From assembly GCA_029257695.1 (NCBI GenBank), contig JARIAU010000029.1, positions 1 to 44,095 on the forward strand: DNA of 44,095 bases, in the 5' to 3' direction. The position numbers were made by a program, and so were the translations under genes. Shown piece by piece: positions 30,749 to 38,334 of the stretch. Origin of the DNA: Oscillospiraceae bacterium (GTDB lineage: Bacteria > Bacillota > Clostridia > Oscillospirales > Oscillospiraceae). How positions within the stretch are numbered: position 1 is the first letter of the stretch; each line of letters opens with the position of its first letter. The notes beneath the pieces are model-generated. The model ran no database searches, was not told the origin of the DNA, and worked only from the letters and a program-made list of their open reading frames with translations.

Positions 30749-31966
30749 TTACTGGGCGTCGACGGTGGCGACGGCGTTGGTCAGAACGGCCAAGAAATCC
30801 TTGCCGGTCTTCTTTGCATTCCGGTTCATAATGTAGTCAATGCCGGCGGTGATGCAGATCCGCTCGGCACGGGCACGCTTGGCCTCGTCGGCGATGGTGG
30901 TGATGTCCTTCACATTGGCCATGCCGACAATGCGGCGGATCATCTCCATGCCGGAGATGGCGGAGGTGTCCGCCAGAATGGTGTCCAGATAATACTCCAT
31001 GTAGGCCTTGTTCTTGCACATGGTGTCGGTCACGTGGGCTTCGTAGTAAGCACGCATCTTGGCCATAGTCAGGTCGATGACATTCACCAGAACGGACTCC
31101 ACCCAAGTGCAGAACTCCTTATCACCGGCGGCATCGCCGTTGGCCCAGGCAAAGATCATGTTTGCAATGATGTTGCCGATGTCATAGCCCATGGGGCCGT
31201 AGAAGCAGAATTCCGGGTCAAAGACCATGGTGGACGCTTCATTGATGAAGATGGAGCCGGTGTGCAGGTCGCCGTGGATGAGGGATTGGGCACGGGTCAT
31301 GAAGTCCATCTTGCACTTGGCCACTTCACAGTGCAGAGCCTCGTCGTCATACAGCTTTTCCTTCACAAACGCAGCCACGGGAGCAAACACATTGTTGCGG
31401 TGCTTTTCGTCGTTGAAGGGCTCGGTAAACACCAAGGCCTCGGAGATGTCGCACAGTTCGGGGTTGATGTACTTGCGCTGCAAGGCCTTCTTTTCCTGAT
31501 GATCCATGACCACATCGGTGGTACCCATCAGCACCTGTGCCAAGAAGGTGGAGATCTGGTCGGCAAACTTGGGGAAGATCTTGTGCTGCATCATAGCGGT
31601 GCGCATAATCATGTGATCGCTTAGATCCTGCATACCGCAGGCGCTCATGACCGTGTCATAGAAGTAGATTTCGGGCACATAGCCGGGGGCCAGCTTGCCC
31701 TGCAGGATCAGGATCTCGGACTCAATGCGGTTGCGGTCGGTGTCCAGCTTCATATCTTGAGAGATACGGGCAGAGTTGCCGGCCTGCTTAATGATGGCAC
31801 TATGGCCTGCGGCGTCCTGCACCTTAAACACAAAGTTCAAGTTGCCGTCACCGATTTCTTTGCAGGTCATGGTGGCGGTGTCCCAGCCGAACTCGGGCAG
31901 TTTGAACTGGGCGTATTCAATGGCGTCATCGGCATTCATCAAAAAATAAGTATCAAACTTGGACAT
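30749..31966 (-). CDS. mtnK: MtnK/DrdK-family sugar 1-kinase
   Basis: A 405-residue methylthioribose-kinase-family enzyme with an aminoglycoside/choline kinase-like fold; it phosphorylates the anomeric hydroxyl of methylthioribose or 5-deoxyribose. The glycine-rich ATP loop EIGDGNLNFVFKV, the lysine region SAIIKQAG, the catalytic loop LIHGDLHTGSIF (231-240) and DPEFCFYGP (250-258) are intact. It is the first gene of the mtnK-mtnA operon and has a near-consensus promoter. MtnK acts on free sugars, so the adjacent ABC transporter and mutarotase may deliver its substrate. CGGAGGGAA precedes the ATG. Substrate choice between methylthioribose and deoxyribose cannot be read from sequence. Confidence 0.92.
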   Translation of the reverse strand: MSKFDTYFLMNADDAIEYAQFKLPEFGWDTATMTCKEIGDGNLNFVFKVQDAAGHSAIIKQAGNSARISQDMKLDTDRNRIESEILILQGKLAPGYVPEIYFYDTVMSACGMQDLSDHMIMRTAMMQHKIFPKFADQISTFLAQVLMGTTDVVMDHQEKKALQRKYINPELCDISEALVFTEPFNDEKHRNNVFAPVAAFVKEKLYDDEALHCEVAKCKMDFMTRAQSLIHGDLHTGSIFINEASTMVFDPEFCFYGPMGYDIGNIIANMIFAWANGDAAGDKEFCTWVESVLVNVIDLTMAKMRAYYEAHVTDTMCKNKAYMEYYLDTILADTSAISGMEMIRRIVGMANVKDITTIADEAKRARAERICITAGIDYIMNRNAKKTGKDFLAVLTNAVATVDAQ

Positions 31967-32037
31967 GATAATTCCCTCCGTTTAATAAAATACTTCGTTG
32001 GATGGTACTGGGTAAACCTGCTGAAATTCTTGCTCAT

Positions 32038-32109
32038 ATTGTACTCCGTTTGCACGAATCTGTCAATGAGAAAACGGACAAAAAACCACAAAACAAACAG
32101 AAACGGACA
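32038..32109 (-). promoter_or_regulatory. Promoter and candidate operator for mtnK-mtnA
   Basis: On the minus strand TTGACA (32066-32061), 17 bases, TACAAT (32043-32038): almost perfect. Upstream, AAACGGACA (plus strand) occurs twice, at 32072-32080 and 32101-32109, around AAACCACAAAACAAACAG. This A/C-rich element resembles the AACAACAnAAAACAACAAAAACGG element upstream of the RLP gene, so the DeoR-type regulator may control both. Confidence 0.7.
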
Positions 32110-32209
32110 TTGCAAACAAACGCATCGGTCAAAACCCAAAAAACAGGAAAAGCCGGTGGGAGAGGGGAAAATAGATGAATACAAGAAAATTTTGGGGGTC
32201 ACAAAAACG

Positions 32210-32248
32210 GAAAAAACGGGGTGCTGTGAGTCAGTCACAGCACCCCGT
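32210..32248 (-). terminator. Terminator of the sugar ABC transporter operon
   Basis: ACGGGGTGCTGTGA (32216-32229) pairs perfectly with TCACAGCACCCCGT (32235-32248) and on the minus strand runs into TTTTTT. Confidence 0.93.
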
Positions 32249-32319
32249 TGTAATTTGCGGGTCAAACGGTCGCAAAACCGAAGATCCGGTCCTGCGGAAA
32301 GGTTCCGAAGGAAAGGGAA

Positions 32320-33330
32320 TCAATCCTCCTTGGAGGTGGCGTAGGCAGCGATCAGAGCCAGGCAGAGGACGGCGCCCTTGACGGCGGGCAGCACATAGTA
32401 CATGACGCCGGACATGGTCAGACCGTTCTCCAGAACCGTGATCAGCAGAGCGCCGATGGCGGTGCCGAGGGCGTTGGGTTTTTCTGCACCGCCCACGGAG
32501 CGGCCGATAAACACAGCGGCCAAAGAGCTCATCAGATAGGAATCGGAGCCGTTGATCTGCGCAGCCAGGTTACGAGAGCAGACCATGATACCGCCGATGG
32601 CGATGAACACGGCGGCAAACATACCGGCCATGAAACGCATCTTCTTGACATTGATGCCGGACAGCTTGGCTGCCGTGCGGTTGCCGCCCATGGCGTACAG
32701 ATAGCGGCCGTACTTGGTGCGCTCCAGCAGGATCCAGCAGACCACGACGCAGACGATCATGATGATGTAGATCCAAGGCTCTTTGCCGATGGCACGAGCA
32801 CCGTCGGACCAGCCGGCGGCCAGAGCGGCATTGTTGCCGCCGTGCAGGTTTGCAAACCACTTGGGGCCGCCCAGACCGGCGGAAACAGCAGAGCCGCCGG
32901 TGTAAGCCAGACCCAGACCCTGATGGACGAACTGCAGCGCGCAGGTGGCCAGCATATCGGGAATCTTGCAGACCAGAATCAGGAACATGGTCAGCAGATA
33001 CATGACCATGGCGAAGATCACGGTGATGAGGATGGCTGCCCAAAGGGGAAGCGCAAACCACAGACACAGCGAAGCAAACACATAGGCGCAGAAGGTGCCG
33101 AGGGTGGCTGCGGACATATCAAAACCGTCGGGGGCCATGGAGACCGTGGCGGCCATAGCGAAGATGGTCAGCACGGACATGGCACGCAGGATGTTGACGA
33201 GGTTTGCCGTGGAGAAGAAGCGGGTGCCGTTGATGATGGTGAAGATGACCACGGACAGCACCAGAACGATGACTGCGGCCCAGCTCAAGAGCATACGGCC
33301 GGCTTTTTTAGCATTAGCAGTTTGAAGCAT
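32320..33330 (-). CDS. RbsC-like sugar ABC transporter permease
   Basis: A 336-residue integral membrane permease of the ribose/xylose/galactose family with about eight to ten hydrophobic helices. The conserved cytoplasmic loop that contacts the ATPase (GGNRTAAKLSGINVKKMRF) and the FIGRSVGGAEKPNALGTAIGALLITVLENG C-terminal part are visible in order. It is the last gene of an operon with the ATPase and the binding protein, ends at a strong terminator, and has GGGAGG before its ATG. Only one permease gene is present, so it should act as a homodimer. Confidence 0.92.
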   Translation of the reverse strand: MLQTANAKKAGRMLLSWAAVIVLVLSVVIFTIINGTRFFSTANLVNILRAMSVLTIFAMAATVSMAPDGFDMSAATLGTFCAYVFASLCLWFALPLWAAILITVIFAMVMYLLTMFLILVCKIPDMLATCALQFVHQGLGLAYTGGSAVSAGLGGPKWFANLHGGNNAALAAGWSDGARAIGKEPWIYIIMIVCVVVCWILLERTKYGRYLYAMGGNRTAAKLSGINVKKMRFMAGMFAAVFIAIGGIMVCSRNLAAQINGSDSYLMSSLAAVFIGRSVGGAEKPNALGTAIGALLITVLENGLTMSGVMYYVLPAVKGAVLCLALIAAYATSKED

Positions 33331-33363
33331 ATCTTTTTCCTCCCAATCATGGAATGTCTGGGA

Positions 33364-34893
33364 TCAACCGGCCACAAAGGCTTCGGTCGCACCGGTGGAA
33401 TAGTGCATGATCTCATCCTCGCTGGTCTTAGCCGTTTCCAGCTCGGCAGTGATGCGGCCGTCAAACATGACATACATACGGTCGGTGATGCTCAACAGCT
33501 CGGAGTTTTCGCAGGTGGCGTAGATGACGCAGTTGCCTTCCTTGGCGATTTGGTTGATGAGACGGAAGATTTCCATCTTAGCGCCCACATCCACGCCCTT
33601 GGTCGGCTCGTCAAAGATGTACACATCGCAGTCTGCGGCCAGCCACTTGCCCACGACCACCTTTTGCTGGTTGCCGCCGGACAGCAGGGCCACCTTCTGG
33701 TGGATGGAGGGGGTCTTGATGCCCAGATCCTCCACATAGTGGGCCGCATTCTTATTGGTTGCACTGTGGTTGACAAAGGACAGGTTGCAGAACCGGTCCA
33801 GTGAAGCGGCAGCCAAATTGAAGTTCACACTCTCGTGGACCAGGACACCTTCCTTACGGCGCTCCTCCGGTACCAGAGCAATGCGGTTTTTCACGGCATC
33901 GGTGGGCGTTTTGAGGTCCAGCTCCTTGCCGTTGAGGGTGATGGTACCGCTGGCCTTGCGATAGGCGCCGAACAGCGTTTTGCAAAGCTCGGTTTTGCCG
34001 CCGCCGACCAATCCGGCCAGACCGACGATCTCACCCTTGCGGACATACATGGAAACATCCTTGACACGGCCTTCCCGTTCGGTCAAATGCTCCACGACCA
34101 GAGATGTTTCGCCAATATTACACACTTCCTTGGGGAAGTTTTCTTCGAAAGAACGCCCCAGCATCTTGTCCACGATCTCCTTGGAGGTGGTGGCGGATGT
34201 GATGGGAGAGGTGTCCACGATCTCGCCGTTACGCATAACGGTGTAGCTGTCACAGATACGCAGAACCTCCTGGATGCGGTGGGTGATAAAGATGACGGCG
34301 ATGTTTTCGGTTTCGCGCAGGCGGCGCACCACCTTGAACAGTTCGTCCGTTTCCGAGTCAGACAGAGGAGCGGTAGGCTCATCCAGAATCAGGAAGTTGC
34401 ACTTATTCTCGATTGCACGGGCGATCAGCACCATCTGCTTCTGCGCCAGCGTCAGTTTGCTGCAAAGCTGGGTGACATCCAGCTTCACATTCAGGCGTGC
34501 CAGAACTTCCTTTGCTTTTTTGCGGACCTGAGCATAGTTCATAAAGAGCTTGCCCTTCATGTTCATGACAGTGTCATTGAACATGACATTTTCAGCCACG
34601 GTCAGAGACGGGATCAGGGCCATATCGACTTCCTGATACACGATCTGAATGCCGAGTTCTTTTGCAGTTTTGGGGTTGCGGATCTCAACGGGCTTGCCGT
34701 TGTAAAGGACTTCGCCGGTGTAGGTGGGGTTCGAGCCGGCCAGCACCTTCATCAGAGTGGATTTACCAGCGCCGTTGGCACCCATAACGGCGTGAATTAC
34801 ACCGGTGCTGATCTCAAAATCACAGTCTGAGAGTGCCTTAACGCCGGGAAATTCAATGGAAACTTTTTTTGTTCCAAGTGTGATCTTATCCAT
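33364..34893 (-). CDS. RbsA-like sugar ABC transporter ATPase, two nucleotide-binding domains
   Basis: A 509-residue tandem ATPase of the RbsA/MglA type. First domain: Walker A GANGAGKSTLMKV, signature KLTLAQKQMV in place of LSGGQ, Walker B FLILDEPTA. Second domain: AGLVGGGKTELCKT as a degenerate Walker A, LSGGNQQKV as signature, and YIFDEPTKGVDVG as Walker B. This asymmetry is normal in the family. It follows the binding-protein gene with an intervening hairpin and is 33 bases before the permease gene. GAGGGAA precedes the ATG. Confidence 0.93.
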   Translation of the reverse strand: MDKITLGTKKVSIEFPGVKALSDCDFEISTGVIHAVMGANGAGKSTLMKVLAGSNPTYTGEVLYNGKPVEIRNPKTAKELGIQIVYQEVDMALIPSLTVAENVMFNDTVMNMKGKLFMNYAQVRKKAKEVLARLNVKLDVTQLCSKLTLAQKQMVLIARAIENKCNFLILDEPTAPLSDSETDELFKVVRRLRETENIAVIFITHRIQEVLRICDSYTVMRNGEIVDTSPITSATTSKEIVDKMLGRSFEENFPKEVCNIGETSLVVEHLTEREGRVKDVSMYVRKGEIVGLAGLVGGGKTELCKTLFGAYRKASGTITLNGKELDLKTPTDAVKNRIALVPEERRKEGVLVHESVNFNLAAASLDRFCNLSFVNHSATNKNAAHYVEDLGIKTPSIHQKVALLSGGNQQKVVVGKWLAADCDVYIFDEPTKGVDVGAKMEIFRLINQIAKEGNCVIYATCENSELLSITDRMYVMFDGRITAELETAKTSEDEIMHYSTGATEAFVAG

Positions 34894-34949
34894 AGATTCC
34901 CTCTTTTCGGTCTTTCATTCCGAGTCCCTTTGGGTCGGGATGGAAGTTT

Positions 34950-34977
34950 GGGGCGTCGGAAACCATTCCGACGCCCC
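34950..34977 (-). other. Perfect 12-bp hairpin between binding-protein and ATPase genes
   Basis: GGGGCGTCGGAA and TTCCGACGCCCC (34950-34961 and 34966-34977) with loop ACCA. No T-run follows on the minus strand. In ABC operons such hairpins usually protect the upstream binding-protein mRNA or partly terminate, giving more binding protein than ATPase. Confidence 0.7.
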
Positions 34978-35021
34978 GCTTTGCTACGTGTTATCGGTTT
35001 GGATCAGATTGATCCGAAGGA

Positions 35022-36215
35022 TTAGTGACCGAGCAGCTCAGCCATCCAATCGCAGGTAGGCATCCAAGAAACATCGGTGTAGGAAGCGTCAGCAACCTTG
35101 TCCAGATTCTCGATGTTGATGCCCTTCTCGCTCATGACCTGCTCCTGAGTGACGATGGTGGAGGGGATCTCCATCCAAGCGCCGATGTCAGCGTAGTAGC
35201 AGGAAGCAGCAGCGATGTCCTCGTACTGATTGGCCATCTCCAGAGCCAGGACACGGCAGGCGAACTCGCCGTTGGATGTCCAGTTGGTGGTGGCGCAGGC
35301 CTTCCAGTTCTTGCCTTCCTGCATGAACTGGATGTCCTCGTTGCAGATGTCAACGGAGACCATGGGAATCTGAGAGTTGGCTTCGACCAGAGCCTGATAC
35401 ACGCCCTGAGCGTAAGCGTCGTAGCAGCACCAGATGCCGTCGATGTCTTCGGTGTCGTGATACTTCTGCAGAGTGGCGGCAGTCACATCACGCATGGAAG
35501 AGGTGGGGTTGGAGTTGTCGATGGGAGCGATGCGCTCGACATTGACGATCTTGTTGCTGTCCAGATAAGGCTGATAGCCGACCTGACGGCGATCGAAGGG
35601 GCTGTTGAAGCCGGCGCCCTGCTGAACCTGCAGGATGCGGACGGGCTTGCCGGCATCGACCTTGTCCTGATTCAGCTTCAGCAGCTCATCCACCAGAGAA
35701 GCGGCAAAGCCGGCATCCTGCTGGAAGAACTGAGTGACGCCCTCGATCTTGGCGGTCTCGCCGTTGGCATCCTTGAAGGGAGTGTCAAAGGTGGCGATCT
35801 TCAGGTCGGGATACTGCTTCAGAATGCCGCTCAGGTAGTCCCAAGCGTACTCCTGGCCGCCGTGGGAGACCATCAGGCCGTCATAGCCGGCAGCTGCACA
35901 CTGGGAAACGGTTTCCTTCCAAGTGTCTGCGTTATCGTTGCAGAAGAAGGTCTTGGCTTCCATGCCCAGCTTCTTGGCGGTGGTCTCGAAGGACTCGGAC
36001 CACATCTGGAAGATGGTGGCGGGGGTCATCAGCATGATGTAAGCAACCTTCTTACCGGCAACAGGGGATTCAACATTGGTTTTGGGACCGTCGGTGGAAG
36101 CGGAACCCGGGTTGGAAGTGCCGCCGCTGGTGGAAGCGGTGCCGCCGCCGCAAGAGACCAGAGCAAAGGCCATTGCGAGCGCCAGCAACATGGCAACAAG
36201 CTTTTTCATTTTCAT
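35022..36215 (-). CDS. Sugar ABC transporter substrate-binding lipoprotein
   Basis: A 397-residue extracellular binding protein of the periplasmic-binding-protein family 4 (ribose/galactose type). The N-terminal signal MKMKKLVAMLLALAMAFALVSC ends in a lipobox (LVSC), followed by a Gly/Ser/Thr-rich linker (GGGTASTSGGTSNPGSAS). The mature domain starts at KKVAYIMLMTPATIFQMWSE and contains the usual TWKETVSQCAAAGYDGLMVSHG and VDICNED hinge regions. AGGAGG precedes the ATG. Its ligand is unknown; its neighbours suggest a free pentose or deoxypentose. It has its own promoter (36270-36298). Confidence 0.92.
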   Translation of the reverse strand: MKMKKLVAMLLALAMAFALVSCGGGTASTSGGTSNPGSASTDGPKTNVESPVAGKKVAYIMLMTPATIFQMWSESFETTAKKLGMEAKTFFCNDNADTWKETVSQCAAAGYDGLMVSHGGQEYAWDYLSGILKQYPDLKIATFDTPFKDANGETAKIEGVTQFFQQDAGFAASLVDELLKLNQDKVDAGKPVRILQVQQGAGFNSPFDRRQVGYQPYLDSNKIVNVERIAPIDNSNPTSSMRDVTAATLQKYHDTEDIDGIWCCYDAYAQGVYQALVEANSQIPMVSVDICNEDIQFMQEGKNWKACATTNWTSNGEFACRVLALEMANQYEDIAAASCYYADIGAWMEIPSTIVTQEQVMSEKGINIENLDKVADASYTDVSWMPTCDWMAELLGH

Positions 36216-36243
36216 GGTAATCCTCCTATATAGGTATTTTGAC

Positions 36244-36298
36244 CAAGACGGTCTTGTCTTGATAGTGACAATTTAGCACAAATCGATACTTTTGTAAA
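36244..36298 (-). promoter_or_regulatory. Promoter and palindrome for the binding-protein operon
   Basis: On the minus strand TTTACA (36298-36293), 17 bases, TAAATT (36275-36270) with an extended TGC. Downstream, CAAGAC-G-GTCTTG (36244-36256) is a short palindrome in the leader that could be an operator or an RNA hairpin. Confidence 0.6.
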
Positions 36299-36511
36299 TC
36301 ACTCATTGTTGACTTTTGCCCGTAAATCTGTTTTTTGGAGAGTCGCACAAAAACAATTCTTTGATTTATGGCAAACCGCCGATAAAAGAGGGGTTGACTT
36401 TTTTCTTGTGCAGGTTCTATAGGAAGTTGTTTCGTTTTTAACGATTTTTGGTTTATTATGATAATATAAACTATTTTGGTTTGAAACGGGCTGTTTTCCA
36501 TGGAAAAAAGA
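36299..36511. other. AT-rich stretch without a gene
   Basis: This segment upstream of the binding-protein promoter has no credible open reading frame. It holds a partly palindromic AT-rich block, GTTTATTATGATAATATAAAC (split here as GTTTATTAT and GATAATATAAAC, 36451-36471), which could be a regulator site or simply a promoter up-element. Nothing else is recognisable. Confidence 0.3.
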
Positions 36512-36543
36512 AAAACCGGACCATCCATGGATCGTCCGGTTTT
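36512..36543 (-). terminator. Terminator after fucU
   Basis: AAAACCGGAC (36512-36521) pairs with GTCCGGTTTT (36534-36543), with an inner ATCC-ATGGAT stem. On the minus strand it is followed by TTTTTCTTTTTT. Confidence 0.85.
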
Positions 36544-36597
36544 GAAATATTTAAGAAAAGATTAAATGTTGCTTTTTTTCTGCTTTTGTCCGAATGG

Positions 36598-37035
36598 TCA
36601 GACACAGCCCTTCTGAAGGATGACGCAGGCATAGGCGGAAGGCTCTGTAGTGGCGACCACGGCATAGGCATGCTTAGCCATGGTGTAAAATGTTCCACGG
36701 GGGATCATAGCGCAGGCATCGGCACCACGGGGGTCGTATTTTGCCACCACGGATTTGAATTCGTCCCAAATGGGACACTCCATATCCGCATGGATGGCTT
36801 CCTTATCCATGATCAGCACAGGGTCTTCCACAAAGGTATCCAGAGGCATGACGGAGAGAATGGCATCCAGGATGTCGCAGCCTTTGACCCCGTCACAGCG
36901 GACCAAAATGTGATCCTGCGCCATAGAGGCGGCAGCAAAGTTGGCATCACCGATGACGATGGTATCGCCGTGGCCCATTTCGGCCAGCACCTTCAGCAGC
37001 TCGGGAGACAGCAGGGGAGAAATTCCTTTCAACAT
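36598..37035 (-). CDS. fucU: FucU/RbsD-family sugar mutarotase
   Basis: A 145-residue FucU/RbsD-type protein, which interconverts sugar anomers so that a kinase or isomerase gets the right form. The opening LKGISPLLSPELLKVLAEMGHGD and IVIGDANFAAAS, and AHPW-type tail variants near FYTMAKHAYAVVAT, match FucU more than RbsD. The ATG at 37035 follows AAAGGTG; the open frame upstream to 37086 lacks such a site. It has its own promoter and terminator. Beside an RbsABC-type importer and an MtnK-family kinase, it most likely supplies the proper anomer of the imported sugar. Confidence 0.9.
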   Translation of the reverse strand: MLKGISPLLSPELLKVLAEMGHGDTIVIGDANFAAASMAQDHILVRCDGVKGCDILDAILSVMPLDTFVEDPVLIMDKEAIHADMECPIWDEFKSVVAKYDPRGADACAMIPRGTFYTMAKHAYAVVATTEPSAYACVILQKGCV

Positions 37036-37074
37036 AATAAGACACACCTTTCTGAATGAAATTGGGTATGTTCG

Positions 37075-37103
37075 AGTGTACATCACCGAAGTGGAAAATG
37101 CAA
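37075..37103 (-). promoter_or_regulatory. Sigma-A promoter for fucU
   Basis: On the minus strand TTGCAT (37103-37098), 17 bases, TACACT (37080-37075), with TG two bases upstream of the -10. Confidence 0.65.
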
Positions 37104-37125
37104 GAGGGGCAGGTTAGGGGCGGTC

Positions 37126-37155
37126 TTGCAGGAGTCAGCCGGACTGTGCTAATAT
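37126..37155 (+). promoter_or_regulatory. Extended -10 promoter for the SorC-type regulator
   Basis: TTGCAG (37126-37131), 18 bases, TAATAT (37150-37155), preceded by TGC. It lies about 30 bases ahead of the regulator gene and diverges from the fucU promoter. Confidence 0.6.
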
Positions 37156-37185
37156 GAAATCAATCATTGGAAGGGGGCGTGCTGG

Positions 37186-38145
37186 ATGCAAAGCAGAGAA
37201 GCGCTGTTGGTCCGGGTGTCGGAGCTGTATTATGAACAAGGAATGAGTCAGCAGACCATTGCCGAAACCATGGGGATGAGCCGCCCTACGGTGTCCCGAC
37301 TTCTGGATGAGGCCAGAGACTGCGGGATTGTGGAAATCACCGTTCATTCCCCACTGAAAAAGGAACCTGCCCTGTCCGCACGGCTGCGGCTGGAGTTCGG
37401 GCTGCGGGATGCGGTGGTGGTCAGCGGCAGTTATGACTATGACAAGGCCACCCGCCGCTGTGCACAGGCCGCCGGAGATGTGTTCCGTGCGGTGGTGGAC
37501 AGTGGCATGACCGTGGGCATTTCCTGGGGGCGGGCCATGCGGGCCTTTTGCCAGCAATTCCCACAGCAGGACCACATTTACCATGTGCGTGTGGTGCAGA
37601 TGATCGGCTGCCTTGGCACCGGGAATCCCCATTTGGACGGGGTGGAGTTGAGCTTGACCCTGGCCAAAAAGCTGAACGGCACCTTCCGCAATGTGTATGC
37701 TCCGGTGTATGTGGACAGCGAGCTGGTGCAGTCCTATCTGCTTCGGGAGCCTTCCGTGGAGCAGGCCATCCGGCAGGCCAGACAGGCGGATGTGGTGGTG
37801 TCCGGCATCGGTGCGTTGTCCGATCCGAACGGCAGCCTGTTCAGTGCCGGTTATTTTGATGAACAGGAGCGCCATACGCTGGCGGATGCCGGTGCCGTGG
37901 CCATCTTGCAGGGACGACTGTTGGATCGGGAGGGCATGGAGATTTGCACCCCGGGTAAATTTGTGGTGGGAGCAGAGTTGGATGATATGCGCCAGGCGAA
38001 GTGGCGCATTGGCATCAATGCCGGGGCATCGGCCAGTACCGCAACTCTGGCTGCCGTGCGCAGCGGATGCATCAATTTGCTGGTGGTGGACGAACCGCTG
38101 GCACGAGCCATGCTGGAGGAGAACGGGACTCCCTACCAAGGGTGA
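37186..38145 (+). CDS. SorC/DeoR-superfamily sugar-responsive regulator
   Basis: A 319-residue SorC-type regulator. The N-terminus is a helix-turn-helix (YYEQGMSQQTIAETMGMSRPTVSRLLDEAR) seen as the repeated MSQQTIAETMG and MSRPTVSRLL pieces; the rest is a sugar-phosphate-binding domain with GMTVGISWGRAM, VQMIGCLG, VVVSGIGALSDPNGSLFSAGYF and VVGAELDDMRQAKW. These proteins tetramerise and change DNA binding on a phosphorylated sugar. The next genes, transketolase subunits and a PfkB kinase, are its probable targets, and a palindrome overlaps their promoter. GAAGGGGG precedes the ATG at 37186. Confidence 0.92.
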   Translation: MQSREALLVRVSELYYEQGMSQQTIAETMGMSRPTVSRLLDEARDCGIVEITVHSPLKKEPALSARLRLEFGLRDAVVVSGSYDYDKATRRCAQAAGDVFRAVVDSGMTVGISWGRAMRAFCQQFPQQDHIYHVRVVQMIGCLGTGNPHLDGVELSLTLAKKLNGTFRNVYAPVYVDSELVQSYLLREPSVEQAIRQARQADVVVSGIGALSDPNGSLFSAGYFDEQERHTLADAGAVAILQGRLLDREGMEICTPGKFVVGAELDDMRQAKWRIGINAGASASTATLAAVRSGCINLLVVDEPLARAMLEENGTPYQG

Positions 38146-38237
38146 ACGGATGTTCTCTTATAAAATCAAATGTAAATACAGCAAACAAAAATGCGGCGCA
38201 AATGAACGGACAATGAAAAAAGAATCTGGGGATTTCG

Positions 38238-38295
38238 TTGACATTTGTTCAGACGAGTGAAACAATACAAGAAACATCTTCGGGCGCAGCCCGAA
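38238..38295 (+). promoter_or_regulatory. Promoter with overlapping palindrome and leader hairpin for the transketolase operon
   Basis: TTGACA (38238-38243), 17 bases, AACAAT (38261-38266). TTGTTCA (38245-38251) and TGAAACAA (38258-38265) form an imperfect inverted repeat right inside the promoter, the likely SorC-type operator. TTCGGGC-GCA-GCCCGAA (38279-38295) is a perfect 7-bp hairpin in the leader. Confidence 0.65.
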
Positions 38296-38334
38296 ACAGA
38301 TAAACGGTGCTTCAACGAAAGGAGACGGATGACC

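Noticed and set aside
29572..31966. Complete methionine salvage pathway
   Set aside because: Only the MtnK and MtnA steps are encoded. There is no dehydratase, enolase of the MtnW or MtnC type, dioxygenase or nucleosidase gene in the window, and the neighbours are shell genes and an aldolase.
36451..36471. Replication origin or attachment site in the AT-rich block
   Set aside because: A single short AT-rich imperfect palindrome without DnaA boxes, integrase or direct repeats is not enough.
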